A DNA stretch of 64,000 bases from Duganella flavida. GTDB taxonomy: Bacteria > Pseudomonadota > Gammaproteobacteria > Burkholderiales > Burkholderiaceae_D. The stretch covers positions 124,001 to 188,000 of the forward strand of contig NZ_WWCN01000003.1 in NCBI RefSeq assembly GCF_009857445.1. Direction: 5' to 3'. Made by a program: the position numbers and the translations under genes. Below are positions 34,535-43,475 of the stretch, piece by piece. The notes under the pieces were generated by a model that was not told where the DNA came from, did not search any database, and worked only from the letters and a program-made list of their open reading frames with translations. Position 1 is the first letter of the stretch. Each line of letters starts with the position of its first letter.

Positions 34535-34716
34535 GGCCAGGAACCCTTTATCAACACTGAGGCCTGCATGCTACAAGGAAATTGTTACCTCCTTATTACA
34601 TCTTAACCAGAGGAAAATATTGTTGCTGAAATTGCCTTGCGGTAATAGTGGCGTCATATTCAGTGTGTAAATTGGTGAGAATTCGTGCAAGAGGCACTAT
34701 TTTTTGATCAAGGCTT

Positions 34717-36342
34717 ATGAAATTCCCTCAATTGAATACGGGTATGCGTGTGGTGGCGTCGTTTGCGGTGCTGCTGTTGGTGATGGTGTGCATGTCGGGC
34801 GTGTCGCTGTGGCGTTTGCAGTCGGCCAACGATACGGCGTCCAACTTGGTGAATGAAAAACTGGCGCGCCAGCAGCTGACCTCCGAGTTGCTGGGCGTGA
34901 CGGAATTGAACGGCCTGCGCGCGATGTCGATCGGCCGCAGCGATAGCCTGGAAGTGTCGGATATTTTCCTGGCGCAGCTGAACAGCGGCGAGAAAGTCGC
35001 TGCCGAGATGGAGCGCAAGCTGGCTGCCATGCAGGCCTCGGCCGACGAGGCTGCGCTGGTGCGTGCTGTGGCCGAGAAAAAAACCGCGTTCCTCGCCATG
35101 CGCGGCGAGCTGTTCAAGTTCAAGGATAGCGGCCGCATCCAGGAAGTGGGCGACCTGCTGGATAACAAGTGGCCGGGCGTGTTCAAGGCTTACAGCGGCG
35201 CGCTGGAAAAGCTGCTGGCTTACCAGACGCAGCAAGCCAAGGCGCTGGCCGAGCAGTCCGCCAGCCAGTTCCAGGGTAGCCGTGCGCTGCTGATCGGCCT
35301 GGGTGTGGCGATGCTGGCGCTGGGCGCAGTGCTGGCCTTGATGCTGACGCGTAGCATTGTGCGCCCGCTGACGCGAGCGGTGGAGTTGGCCGAGCAGGTG
35401 GCGGGTGGCGAACTGCATGTGGCGATCGAGCATGGCCGCAGCGACGAGATCGGCCAGTTGTTCGACGCGTTGTCGCATATGACCGGCCGTTTGGCTGATA
35501 CCGTGGGCCGCGTGCGCGATGGCGCGGTGGCGATCGATGCGGCGTCGCGAGAAATCGCCACCGGGAATATGGATTTGTCGCGCCGCACCGAGCATCAAGC
35601 GGGCGCGCTGGAAGAAACCGCGTCGGCGATGGACGAATTGACGGCGGCGGTGAAGCAGAATAGCGGCAACGCGCGTCAGGCCAGCCAACTGGCCGTGTCG
35701 GCGTCGGAGGTGGCGGGCAAGGGCGGAGCGGTGGTGACGGAAGTGGTGCAGACCATGGCCAGCATCAACGAGTACGCGCACAAAATTGTGGACATCACTA
35801 GTGTGATTGATGGCATCGCGTTCCAGACCAATATCCTGGCGCTGAATGCAGCGGTGGAAGCGGCGCGGGCCGGCGAGCAGGGACGTGGTTTTGCCGTAGT
35901 AGCTGGCGAGGTGCGCAACCTGGCGCAGCGCTCGGCGGAAGCGGCCAAGGAAATTAAGAAGCTGATCAACGATTCGGCAGAACGCGTGGCCAGCGGCAGT
36001 GCGTTGGCTGAAACAGCCGGTGCGACCATGAACGATATCGTGGCCAGTGTGCAGAAGGTGACCACCATCATCGGCGCCATCAGCGCAGCCAGTTCCGAGC
36101 AAGAGCACGGCCTCGAACAAGTTAATGCCGCGCTGGGCGAGATGGACGACGTCACCCAGCAAAACGCCGCGCTGGTGGAAGAAGCTGCAGCCGCAGCCGC
36201 CTCAATGCAGGCGCAGTCGCGCGAACTGGCACAGCTGGTCGGCTCCTTCAAAACCAGCATGCAGCAAGCCATCGTCCAGCACTTGCCCGTGCGCCCAGCG
36301 CTAGCCGCTCCGAAAGGCAGCGACCTCCGCCGCGCTGCATAA
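34717..36342 (+). CDS. Methyl-accepting chemotaxis protein
   Basis: A 541-residue chemoreceptor. A membrane helix (about 10-32), a periplasmic four-helix-bundle sensor (about 33-190), a second membrane helix (about 192-212), a HAMP domain (about 213-265) and the signalling domain follow; the hairpin tip reads [37 protein letters not shown]. The C-terminus lacks the NWETF pentapeptide, so adaptation enzymes would need another tether. Ligand unknown. It is divergent from siaA. Confidence 0.94.
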   Translation: MKFPQLNTGMRVVASFAVLLLVMVCMSGVSLWRLQSANDTASNLVNEKLARQQLTSELLGVTELNGLRAMSIGRSDSLEVSDIFLAQLNSGEKVAAEMERKLAAMQASADEAALVRAVAEKKTAFLAMRGELFKFKDSGRIQEVGDLLDNKWPGVFKAYSGALEKLLAYQTQQAKALAEQSASQFQGSRALLIGLGVAMLALGAVLALMLTRSIVRPLTRAVELAEQVAGGELHVAIEHGRSDEIGQLFDALSHMTGRLADTVGRVRDGAVAIDAASREIATGNMDLSRRTEHQAGALEETASAMDELTAAVKQNSGNARQASQLAVSASEVAGKGGAVVTEVVQTMASINEYAHKIVDITSVIDGIAFQTNILALNAAVEAARAGEQGRGFAVVAGEVRNLAQRSAEAAKEIKKLINDSAERVASGSALAETAGATMNDIVASVQKVTTIIGAISAASSEQEHGLEQVNAALGEMDDVTQQNAALVEEAAAAAASMQAQSRELAQLVGSFKTSMQQAIVQHLPVRPALAAPKGSDLRRAA

Positions 36343-36458
36343 CAAAGCAAAGCTCGTCAAAGGTCGAGCAAGCGCGAGAAGGTGTGGCTGCTTGGCGCAT
36401 GTTCGGTTTGTGGACGGCGCATGATGGTGTGGTCGTATTTGGATTGAATGAGGCCATC

Positions 36459-36608
36459 ATGGAGCCGACCCGGACGCAGACTACGCATCCCAGCAAGGAA
36501 GCAGTGCGGCGCTTGTTGCAGCAGCGCCGCTTGCAACAAACACCTCCGCTCTCGCCGGAGCGCATCCGCGAAGAACTCGGCTGGAGGCTGTTGCGACCTC
36601 CAATGTAA
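36459..36608 (+). CDS. Small hypothetical protein
   Basis: A possible 49-residue basic protein, MEPTRTQTTHPSKEAVRRLL, then a helical QRRLQQ stretch and SPERIREELGW near the end. The pattern 'EAVRxLLxxRR...PPxxPExIRxELGW' looks like a family of short uncharacterised proteins I associate with Oxalobacteraceae. TGAGG lies 5-6 bases before the ATG. Function unknown. Confidence 0.5.
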   Translation: MEPTRTQTTHPSKEAVRRLLQQRRLQQTPPLSPERIREELGWRLLRPPM

Positions 36609-36632
36609 CAAAATGCATCGCAATGTAACGCA

Positions 36633-36650
36633 TTGTCATTGTGTCGTCAT
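36633..36650 (+). promoter_or_regulatory. Possible Pho box before the alkaline phosphatase genes
   Basis: TTGTCAT-TGTG-TCGTCAT matches the PhoB-box layout (two CTGTCAT units 11 bases apart) at 11 of 14 positions and lies 48 bases before the first phosphatase start. Just upstream, CAATGTAAC occurs twice exactly 20 bases apart (36601 and 36621). Confidence 0.5.
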
Positions 36651-36697
36651 AAAGGTTTGCTATCTTGCAAGCCTTTCTAACAAGACGGATTGACGAC

Positions 36698-38146
36698 ATG
36701 AACCGTAAGTCTATTTTCATCGCTGGCTTGAGCGCCGCTTTACTGGCCGCTTGCAGCAGCGATAACGCGCCCGCCACCACCCCCGCACCGGTAGCCGCCG
36801 CACCGAAAAACGTCATCTTCTTCCTCGGCGACGGCATGGGCATGACCACCATGACCGCTGCCCGCATCTACTCCGTCGGCGAAGACGGCGAGCTGACCAT
36901 GGACACGCTGCCGGAAACGGCCTTCGTCAAAACCTATTCGAACGACGCCCAGGTCACCGACAGCGCGCCGTCCATGTCCGCCTACATGACCGGCGTGAAG
37001 ATGAATAACGAAGTCATCTCCATGTCGCAAAACACCCTGGCCATCGACCCGGTCAACGACTCCGCCGGTAATAAACTGGGCAACAACTGCGGCACCAGCA
37101 ATGGCACGCCAGCTACCACGTTGCTGGAACTGGCCAAGGCCGCAGGCCTGGGCACCGGTGTGGTCACCACCACCCGCGTGACCCACGCCACGCCAGCTGC
37201 GACTTACTCGCACATCTGCCACCGCGATTTGGAAAACGACATCGCCGCCGCAGCGGTACCGGGCGGCACCGGCTACAACTCGGCGCTGGGCACCACCGGC
37301 CTCGATGTGCTGATGGGCGGCGGCAGCCAGTTCTTCAAGCCAGTCAAGGACGGCGGCAAGCGTGCCGACGGCCGCGACCTGATCGCTGAAATGAAAGCGA
37401 AGAGCTACGCCTACGCCAGCAACGCCACTGAGTTCAACGCCATCGACGGCACCAAGACCGACAAGCTGTTTGGCCTGTTCACCTCCAGCCACATGAGCTA
37501 TGACCTCGACCGCGATCCAGCCAAAGAGCCTAGTCTGGCCGACATGACCACCAAGGCGATGGACGTCCTGGCCCGTAACGGCAAGGGTTACTTCCTGATG
37601 GTCGAAGGTGGCCGCATTGACCACGGCTTGCACGAAACCACCGCCAAGAAAGCGCTGCAGGACACCGTCGCTTTCGACAACGCCATCAAAGCCGCTATCG
37701 CCAAGGCCAAACTGACCGACCCGACGCTGGCCAACACCCTGATCGTGGTCACCGCCGACCATGACCACACGATGGTACTGAACGGCTACGCCAAACGCAC
37801 CGGCAAGACCGCTACCGGCAACGCCGGCGTGCTGGGCGTGGTGAAGAACTACGTGACCGGCGCAGTAGAGAAAGACCTGGACGGCGCACCGTACTCGATC
37901 ATCGGTTTCGGCAACGGCGAGAACCGCGTGCAAGCCAGCCGCGCAGGCCAGTCGTCGATGGACGATAGCGTCACCAGCGCCAACACCTACCATCAGGAAG
38001 CTGTGGTGCGCGTATCGGCGGGCAATGAGACCCACGGCGGCACCGACGTCTTCCTCGGCGCGATCGGCAAGGGCGCCGATACGTTCAGCGGCACCATCGA
38101 CAACACCAAGGTATTCAGCCTGGTGAAGAGCGCCGCCGGCCTGTAA
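36698..38146 (+). CDS. Alkaline phosphatase (PhoA family), lipoprotein form
   Basis: A 482-residue metallo-phosphomonoesterase. The lipobox LAAC puts the modified Cys at residue 19. Metal and catalytic parts: FFLGDGMG, nucleophile Ser89 in TDSAPSM, VEGGRIDHGLHE and VVTADHDH. It should release phosphate from organic esters at the membrane surface. The ATG at 36698 starts the lipoprotein signal. It is followed after 31 bases by a second phosphatase of the same family, and preceded by a Pho-box-like site, pointing to phosphate starvation control. Confidence 0.93.
   Translation: MNRKSIFIAGLSAALLAACSSDNAPATTPAPVAAAPKNVIFFLGDGMGMTTMTAARIYSVGEDGELTMDTLPETAFVKTYSNDAQVTDSAPSMSAYMTGVKMNNEVISMSQNTLAIDPVNDSAGNKLGNNCGTSNGTPATTLLELAKAAGLGTGVVTTTRVTHATPAATYSHICHRDLENDIAAAAVPGGTGYNSALGTTGLDVLMGGGSQFFKPVKDGGKRADGRDLIAEMKAKSYAYASNATEFNAIDGTKTDKLFGLFTSSHMSYDLDRDPAKEPSLADMTTKAMDVLARNGKGYFLMVEGGRIDHGLHETTAKKALQDTVAFDNAIKAAIAKAKLTDPTLANTLIVVTADHDHTMVLNGYAKRTGKTATGNAGVLGVVKNYVTGAVEKDLDGAPYSIIGFGNGENRVQASRAGQSSMDDSVTSANTYHQEAVVRVSAGNETHGGTDVFLGAIGKGADTFSGTIDNTKVFSLVKSAAGL
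37712..37771 (+). repeat. 60-base block identical in both phosphatase genes (copy 1)
   Basis: This block, encoding LTDPTLANTLIVVTADHDHT, is identical base for base to 39183-39242 in the second phosphatase, although flanking codons differ. Perfect identity including third codon positions suggests recent gene conversion or strong constraint. Confidence 0.7.
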
Positions 38147-38177
38147 CTCACGCACATACTAAGAACGGACAATGCAT

Positions 38178-39578
38178 ATGAAACGTACTTTTATCGCCGC
38201 CGCGCTGGCGCTGACCTTTGCCCAAGCCGCCTACGCGGCGGGTGAAGCCAAGAACATCATCTTCTTCCTGGGCGACGGCATGGGCCCATCGACCGTCACC
38301 GCCTCGCGCATCTACAAATACGGCGAAGCTGGCAGCCTGACGATGGATACGCTGGAACGCACGGCGCGCATCAAGACTTATTCGAACGACGCCCAAACCA
38401 CCGACAGCGCACCGTCGATGGCCGCCTACATGACCGGCGTGAAGATGAATAATGAAGTCATCTCGATGTCGCCGGAAACCGTGGCCACCAATCCGGGCAG
38501 GGACGCTAACGGCAACCTGGGCGTGAACAACTGCGCAGCAAGTGGCAACGGCACTTCGGCTACCACCATCCTGGAACTGGCCAAGGCCAAGGGCAAAGCC
38601 GTCGGCGCCATCACCACCACGGAGCTGACGCACGCCACGCCAGCCACCACCTTCTCGCACATCTGCAACCGCAACGCGCAGTATCACATCGCGGCGCAGC
38701 TGGTGCCGGGCGGCGTTGGCTTCAACAGCGCGCTGGGTGACGGCGTTGATGTGCTGATGGGCGGCGGCCGTAATCACTTCACGCCGTTCGACGCGGCCAC
38801 CAACAAGACCGGCCGCGCCGATGGCCGCAACCTGCTGATCGAATTGGCAGCGAAAGGCTACGCGGTCGGTGCAAACAAGACCGACATGAGCGCTGCTGTC
38901 GCCGGCAAGAAGTTCATTGGCCTATACAGCAGCAAGAGCCATCTGGAATATGAACTGGACCGCACCGCGTCGCCGCCAGTGGGCGAGGGCGCGACCCAGC
39001 CTAGCCTGGCCGAGATGACCGTCAAGGCGATGGACTTGCTGTCGTCGAACAAGGATGGCTATTTCCTGATGGTGGAAGGCGGCCGTATTGACCACGCACT
39101 GCACGGCACCAACGCCAAGCGCGCGCTGACCGACACGATCGCTTTCGATGACGCTATCAAGGCCGCGCTGGACAAGGCCAAGCTGACCGACCCGACGCTG
39201 GCCAACACCCTGATCGTGGTCACCGCCGACCATGACCACACGCTGGCCTTCAACGGCTACGGCAAGAAGGGCAATCCTATCCTCGACATCAATCGCGGCT
39301 ACAAGGACAACCTGCCGAGCAAAGATGCAGACGGCAATACCTACACCACGCTGGTATTTGGTAACGGCCCGAATCGTCCGAACACCCGCGTGAACCTGGA
39401 TAGCTCAACGGTATTAGCGGATAACTATCTGCAGGAGACCGGCGTGCGCCTGGCTAGCGAAACCCACGGCGGCGGTGACGTCAAACTGTTCGCCACTGGC
39501 GCAGGCGCCAAGACTTTCAAAGGCACGCTGGATAACACCAAGGTATTCGCCTTGCTGAAATCGGCCTTCGGTTTCTGA
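38178..39578 (+). CDS. Alkaline phosphatase (PhoA family), soluble secreted form
   Basis: A 466-residue tandem paralogue of the upstream phosphatase. It has a plain Sec signal peptide (residues 1-22, ending AYAAGEA) in place of the lipobox, so it should be free in the periplasm or outside. Nucleophile Ser77 (TTDSAPSM), FFLGDGMG, VEGGRIDHALHG and VVTADHDH are all kept. The pair thus covers anchored and soluble forms. I use the ATG at 38178; another two codons earlier is possible. Its stop overlaps the next gene's start (TGATG). Confidence 0.93.
   Translation: MKRTFIAAALALTFAQAAYAAGEAKNIIFFLGDGMGPSTVTASRIYKYGEAGSLTMDTLERTARIKTYSNDAQTTDSAPSMAAYMTGVKMNNEVISMSPETVATNPGRDANGNLGVNNCAASGNGTSATTILELAKAKGKAVGAITTTELTHATPATTFSHICNRNAQYHIAAQLVPGGVGFNSALGDGVDVLMGGGRNHFTPFDAATNKTGRADGRNLLIELAAKGYAVGANKTDMSAAVAGKKFIGLYSSKSHLEYELDRTASPPVGEGATQPSLAEMTVKAMDLLSSNKDGYFLMVEGGRIDHALHGTNAKRALTDTIAFDDAIKAALDKAKLTDPTLANTLIVVTADHDHTLAFNGYGKKGNPILDINRGYKDNLPSKDADGNTYTTLVFGNGPNRPNTRVNLDSSTVLADNYLQETGVRLASETHGGGDVKLFATGAGAKTFKGTLDNTKVFALLKSAFGF
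39183..39242 (+). repeat. 60-base block identical in both phosphatase genes (copy 2)
   Basis: Second copy of the block at 37712-37771, in the same reading frame and covering the metal-binding ADHDHT motif. Confidence 0.7.
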
Positions 39579-40231
39579 TGAAAAGTCTGTTCCTGTTGAC
39601 GGCCGCGCTGTGCGTGGCCGGTTCGGCCGCCGCCACCGACCTTGATGTGAAGATCGCTTACTACAGCAAGGTGGTGACGGCGGAGGGTGTGACGCGCGAA
39701 GCACGTTACGAGGAAACCATGCTGCGCCGCGATGGCCATGTATGGACTGCGCGCGTGCTGCCATCCCGCGCGGAGGCGCATGAACCGGGCTCGCACAAGC
39801 ACTTCAACCACGTGGTGCTACCGCGTCACGTGGTGCTGGACAAGAACCAGCCGCGCGTCGAGTACATCGATGCGCATGCCAAAACGGTGGTGCTGATTCC
39901 GCGCGCCGAGTACGACAACGTCAGCTTCGACGGCTCGTGGGATCACGCTTACTATCTGCTGGATAGCAAACGCCTGAAGTCCATGCCGTTGTCGTCGCGC
40001 GCGTCGCCGGTGCCGGGTGCGCGCTGGCGCGAGCGTGAGGACAAGGGCTTGTTCGAACGCGTGCTGTGGGACGAGCAGCGCCAGGTCCCACTGGTGATTG
40101 AAAGCGGCGACAAGGCTGCCACTTTCCTGAACCGCACGGAGCTCACCATCCAGCCCGGCCTGACCAGCGACCTGCCGTGGCAAAAGCTGAAAGGCTATGC
40201 GCAGAAGGAGTACTCGGACTATCTCGATTGA
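39578..40231 (+). CDS. Exported protein of unknown function, coupled to phosphatase gene
   Basis: A 217-residue protein with a Sec signal peptide (MKSLFLLTAALCVAGSAAA, cut about residue 20) and a mature part rich in charged and aromatic residues (KIAYYSKVVTAEGV, FERVLWDEQRQVPLVIES). I recognise no family. The start shares one base with the phosphatase stop, so it is translated together with it; a role in the periplasm linked to phosphate-ester use is an inference from position only. Confidence 0.8.
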   Translation: MKSLFLLTAALCVAGSAAATDLDVKIAYYSKVVTAEGVTREARYEETMLRRDGHVWTARVLPSRAEAHEPGSHKHFNHVVLPRHVVLDKNQPRVEYIDAHAKTVVLIPRAEYDNVSFDGSWDHAYYLLDSKRLKSMPLSSRASPVPGARWREREDKGLFERVLWDEQRQVPLVIESGDKAATFLNRTELTIQPGLTSDLPWQKLKGYAQKEYSDYLD

Positions 40232-40310
40232 GCTAGTGCGAAGTGGCGTTCTGGTAGCGCTTCCACATGGTATAAAATGAGGCTCTCCAGGAACCTCCTC
40301 CGACTCGCTC

Positions 40311-41693
40311 ATGCCAGCCTCCAAAACGCCGATCCGCACGCCGCCCATGTTCAACCTTGCATGGCCGCTGCTGGTCGAACTGGGGCTGGCGATTGCTTCC
40401 AGTGTGGTCGGCACGGCGCTGGCTTCGCGCATCTCCGACGCTGCGGGCGGCGCGTTCGCCATCGCCAGCCAGGTGTCGGCGGCCTTGTTCATTTTGTTCC
40501 GCATCATTGGTGCGGGCGTCAGCGTGGTGGTCACGCAAAATCTCGGCGGCGGCCAGCGCGCGGCGGCCGATAAGGTGGCATGCGCGGTGGTCGGCGCCAG
40601 CACGTGGCTGGGCGCTTTCACCGGCTTGATCGCCATGCTGGGTGCGAACGGTTTGCTGCATTTGCTGAATACCCCCGCCGAAGTATTGCCACTGGCCGCG
40701 CCATTCCTCGTGGCGCTGGGGCCGGCGATGCTGTTCGATGCGTGGAACGCGTCGATGGCCGGCGTGATGCGCGCCCACCTGCGCACCCGCGACACGCTGG
40801 TGGTGCTGATCATCATGCACGTCAGCCACCTGCTATTGGCGCTGCCGCTGATGTATGGCTGGGGGCCGCTGCCGGCGCTAGGCTTGCCCGGCTACGCGAT
40901 CGCGCTGGCTATCAGCCGCATGATCGGCCTGGCGCTGCACCTGCTGATGTGGCGTGTGCACTTGCATATCACGGTCTCGCGCGACGACTGGTGGCGCCTG
41001 CCGCGCCAGGAGCTGGCGGCGGTGCTGCATATCGGCTTGCCGGGGGCTGCGGAGAATATCGCGTGGCGGCTGGCCTTCATGGTCAGCGTAGCGACAGCGG
41101 CGGAACTGGGCGCCAAGGCGCTGGCCACGCAAGCCTATGTACTGCAGCTGATGGGCGGCGTGATGATGTTCAGTATCGCCACCGGGCTGGCAGTGGAAAT
41201 CGTGGTGGGCTACTTGATCGGCGCGGGTAAATTGCGTGAAGCGCATCGTGTGGTGAAACGCTCGCTGGCGCGCGGACTGGTGGTGTGCGTGCTGATTGCC
41301 GCCGTCGCCGCAGTGTGCGGCCGCTGGCTGCTAGGCTGGTTCACGCAAGATCCCCAGATTCTCACGGCCGGCGCCACGCTGCTGTGGATTACGGTGCTGC
41401 TGGAACCCGGCCGCACTTTCAACCTGGTGGTGATCAACGCACTGCGGGCGGCAGGCGATGCGCGCTTTCCGGTGATGGCCGGCGCGTTCTCGATGCTGTT
41501 CGTGCTGGCCGGCGGTAGCTGGCTGCTGGGCGTAGTACTGGGCTGGGGACTGCCCGGCGTGTGGATCGCCTACGCCGCCGATGAGTGGATCCGTGGCCTC
41601 ATCATGTGGCGGCGCTGGCAAACCCACGCCTGGGTGCCGCATGCGCGCACTTCGCGCAAGCGGCTGCGGCCTGCCATCGTGGTCGAAGGCTAG
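40311..41693 (+). CDS. MATE family efflux transporter
   Basis: A 460-residue membrane protein with about 12 helices, opening FNLAWPLLVELGLAIASSVVGTALAS, with VSVVVTQNLGGGQ and VVGYLIGAGKLREAH in the two repeats, typical of MATE/NorM exporters that move drugs or metabolites with Na+ or H+. It ends in a basic tail (HARTSRKRLRP). It is convergent with the PstS-like gene, 16 bases away. Substrate unknown. Confidence 0.9.
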   Translation: MPASKTPIRTPPMFNLAWPLLVELGLAIASSVVGTALASRISDAAGGAFAIASQVSAALFILFRIIGAGVSVVVTQNLGGGQRAAADKVACAVVGASTWLGAFTGLIAMLGANGLLHLLNTPAEVLPLAAPFLVALGPAMLFDAWNASMAGVMRAHLRTRDTLVVLIIMHVSHLLLALPLMYGWGPLPALGLPGYAIALAISRMIGLALHLLMWRVHLHITVSRDDWWRLPRQELAAVLHIGLPGAAENIAWRLAFMVSVATAAELGAKALATQAYVLQLMGGVMMFSIATGLAVEIVVGYLIGAGKLREAHRVVKRSLARGLVVCVLIAAVAAVCGRWLLGWFTQDPQILTAGATLLWITVLLEPGRTFNLVVINALRAAGDARFPVMAGAFSMLFVLAGGSWLLGVVLGWGLPGVWIAYAADEWIRGLIMWRRWQTHAWVPHARTSRKRLRPAIVVEG

Positions 41694-41709
41694 GCGCTTT
41701 GCTACTGTC

Positions 41710-42120
41710 TTACTGCACCGTGAGGATGACCTTCACTGTATCGTCCACCGCCGACTTCTCGATGTAGCCGATTGCGCTGGCGTCAGCCGCCACGGCTTTC
41801 TTCACCTCCGCGCTGGAGCCGTACTCCTTGGGCGCGCTGGCTTTCCCGGTGAACACCAGCTTGGACCAGATGGCCTTCACCTGCGTCGAGTCCTTGTCCA
41901 GCACCTTCTTGTAAAACTCGTTGCGCAGCGGGCCATCGGTATGTTCGATAGGCGTGAACAGCGTCGATTTACCAAGGAAGAACTGGGCCGCCTGTTCGCT
42001 GAACATGCGCGTGGCCGGGTTTTTGGGATTGACGATGACGACGATTTCCGCCGCCATCACCGGGGCCGCAGCCAGCCATACGCCAGCCGCCAGCAGCAGC
42101 TTGCCGATAATCTTATGCAT
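41710..42120 (-). CDS. Small PstS-like periplasmic binding protein
   Basis: A 136-residue exported protein. Signal peptide MHKIIGKLLLAAGVWLAAAPVMAAE, then VIVNPKNPATRMFSEQAAQFFLGK, typical of short phosphate ABC substrate-binding-like proteins that keep only one lobe of the PBP fold. VAADASAIGYIEKSAVDD is the familiar C-terminal strand-helix. It lies 10 bases after an outer-membrane porin gene. No permease or ATPase is nearby, so it may work as a sensor or scavenger. Start is the ATG at 42120, with GGAGAA before it. Confidence 0.82.
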   Translation of the reverse strand: MHKIIGKLLLAAGVWLAAAPVMAAEIVVIVNPKNPATRMFSEQAAQFFLGKSTLFTPIEHTDGPLRNEFYKKVLDKDSTQVKAIWSKLVFTGKASAPKEYGSSAEVKKAVAADASAIGYIEKSAVDDTVKVILTVQ

Positions 42121-42130
42121 GGCATTCTCC

Positions 42131-43333
42131 TTAGAAGACGAAATCGATGCCTGCGGCATAAACGTTGACCGAGCTACCGGCAAAGCCAGGTTTGGCGTTG
42201 ACGAAATAGCCGGCGCCTTCACGCGTCTTGATGCGGTCCCACTGCACTTTGAACGCGGCGGATTTGTAGAAGTCCCAACGCAGGCCGATGCCGTTGGTCG
42301 ACTGCAGGCCGCCTTTGATCGCGCCGTTGACTGCCGCGCTCAGTGGCGCCAGCGGGCCGGTGGTCGGCAGCGTTTCGAAATTGCGGCGGCTGTCCTGTTT
42401 CACATCGCCGTGCACGTAGTAGGGCACGAACTTGCCGTAGCGGTAGCCCAGCATGAGGTACCACGAGCTGGTGTCCTGCACCAGCCGTGTATCGGTCTTG
42501 CGCTTGGCGAATTCCGCCTGGCCGACGATGTTGTTGTAGTCCATGCTGATGCCGGCCGAGTTGAAAGTGCCCTTGATGTCGGTCAGCGGCAGTTCAGCGG
42601 CGACAGAGGTCAGGCCGACAGATTTGATGGTGGCCACCAGTGTATTCAGGCTGGCGTTGTCATACAGGCCGAAGGTGGCGCGCGAATGGCCGAGGCGATA
42701 GGTGAACGGGCCGTTTTCCAGCACTACCTGGGTCGAGATCACCGGTTTGAATTCAACGTAGTAGTTGCCCGGCGAGCGCACCTTGGTGCGGCCTACAGCT
42801 GCTTGCGCTGTAATGGTACTGTCGCCGAAACTGTGCTGGTAGATGACGTCACCGCCGTCTGCATTGTCGGCGGTGACTTGCCGGTACACTTCATTTGGCG
42901 GGCGCAGCATGATGTTGGCGTAGCCGACGTTGCGCACGTCCGAGATCATGTACACCGGCAGGCCGATGCGGCCAAGGCGCAGCGAAAAGTCGTCGTTCAG
43001 GCGGATCTTGGCGAAAGCCCACGCCAGCTCGGCGCCGAATTGGTCGTTGCTGCCGTTTTTGCGTACCAGTCCCTGCACGGTGAAGGAGACGGTGTCGCTG
43101 TATTTGGCGGTGGCTTGCAAGCCGAGATTTGAATCGACTCCAGCGCGCGCATCCTTGCCGACGCCTGCGGCCTGGTTGACGCGGTTGAATTCCGCCTGGT
43201 CGGTATTGGTCATGGTCAGGGCGCCGGTACCGAAGCCGCTGACGGTGATGGGCATGCCATCCTGGGCATGGGTGGTGACGCTGAGGGTACTGAGGATCGC
43301 TAAAGTGGTGATGGCGAGCGTGGGTTGTTTCAT
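42131..43333 (-). CDS. Outer-membrane porin-like protein
   Basis: A 400-residue protein with a Sec signal peptide (cut near THAQD), an N-terminal first strand (ITVSGFGTGALTMTN), repeated amphipathic strands and a terminal Phe (AAGIDFVF), as needed for barrel assembly. It resembles proteobacterial porins found with small PstS-like proteins. It is first in the pair, preceded by a 142-bp space with no gene. Solute unknown; phosphate or another anion is a guess from its partner. Confidence 0.82.
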   Translation of the reverse strand: MKQPTLAITTLAILSTLSVTTHAQDGMPITVSGFGTGALTMTNTDQAEFNRVNQAAGVGKDARAGVDSNLGLQATAKYSDTVSFTVQGLVRKNGSNDQFGAELAWAFAKIRLNDDFSLRLGRIGLPVYMISDVRNVGYANIMLRPPNEVYRQVTADNADGGDVIYQHSFGDSTITAQAAVGRTKVRSPGNYYVEFKPVISTQVVLENGPFTYRLGHSRATFGLYDNASLNTLVATIKSVGLTSVAAELPLTDIKGTFNSAGISMDYNNIVGQAEFAKRKTDTRLVQDTSSWYLMLGYRYGKFVPYYVHGDVKQDSRRNFETLPTTGPLAPLSAAVNGAIKGGLQSTNGIGLRWDFYKSAAFKVQWDRIKTREGAGYFVNAKPGFAGSSVNVYAAGIDFVF

Positions 43334-43475
43334 CGTGTCTCCCGTCCATGAGTTTTCATTGTGCTACTGCTTTTTTAGTATGGGTGTTTTTGAGGGAAAT
43401 GTCACAATTGTGTTGTGAGAAGGCAACGATTTTGTAAATGCGAGCGCTACCAAGTGATGCAAAGTACAAGCTTAC

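Noticed and set aside
34708..36162. 484-codon minus-strand frame opposite the chemoreceptor
   Set aside because: His/Arg-rich shadow frame with no signal or motif.
43334..43475. Pho box before the porin gene
   Set aside because: ATGTCAC-N4-GTGTTGT matches the PhoB layout only weakly.
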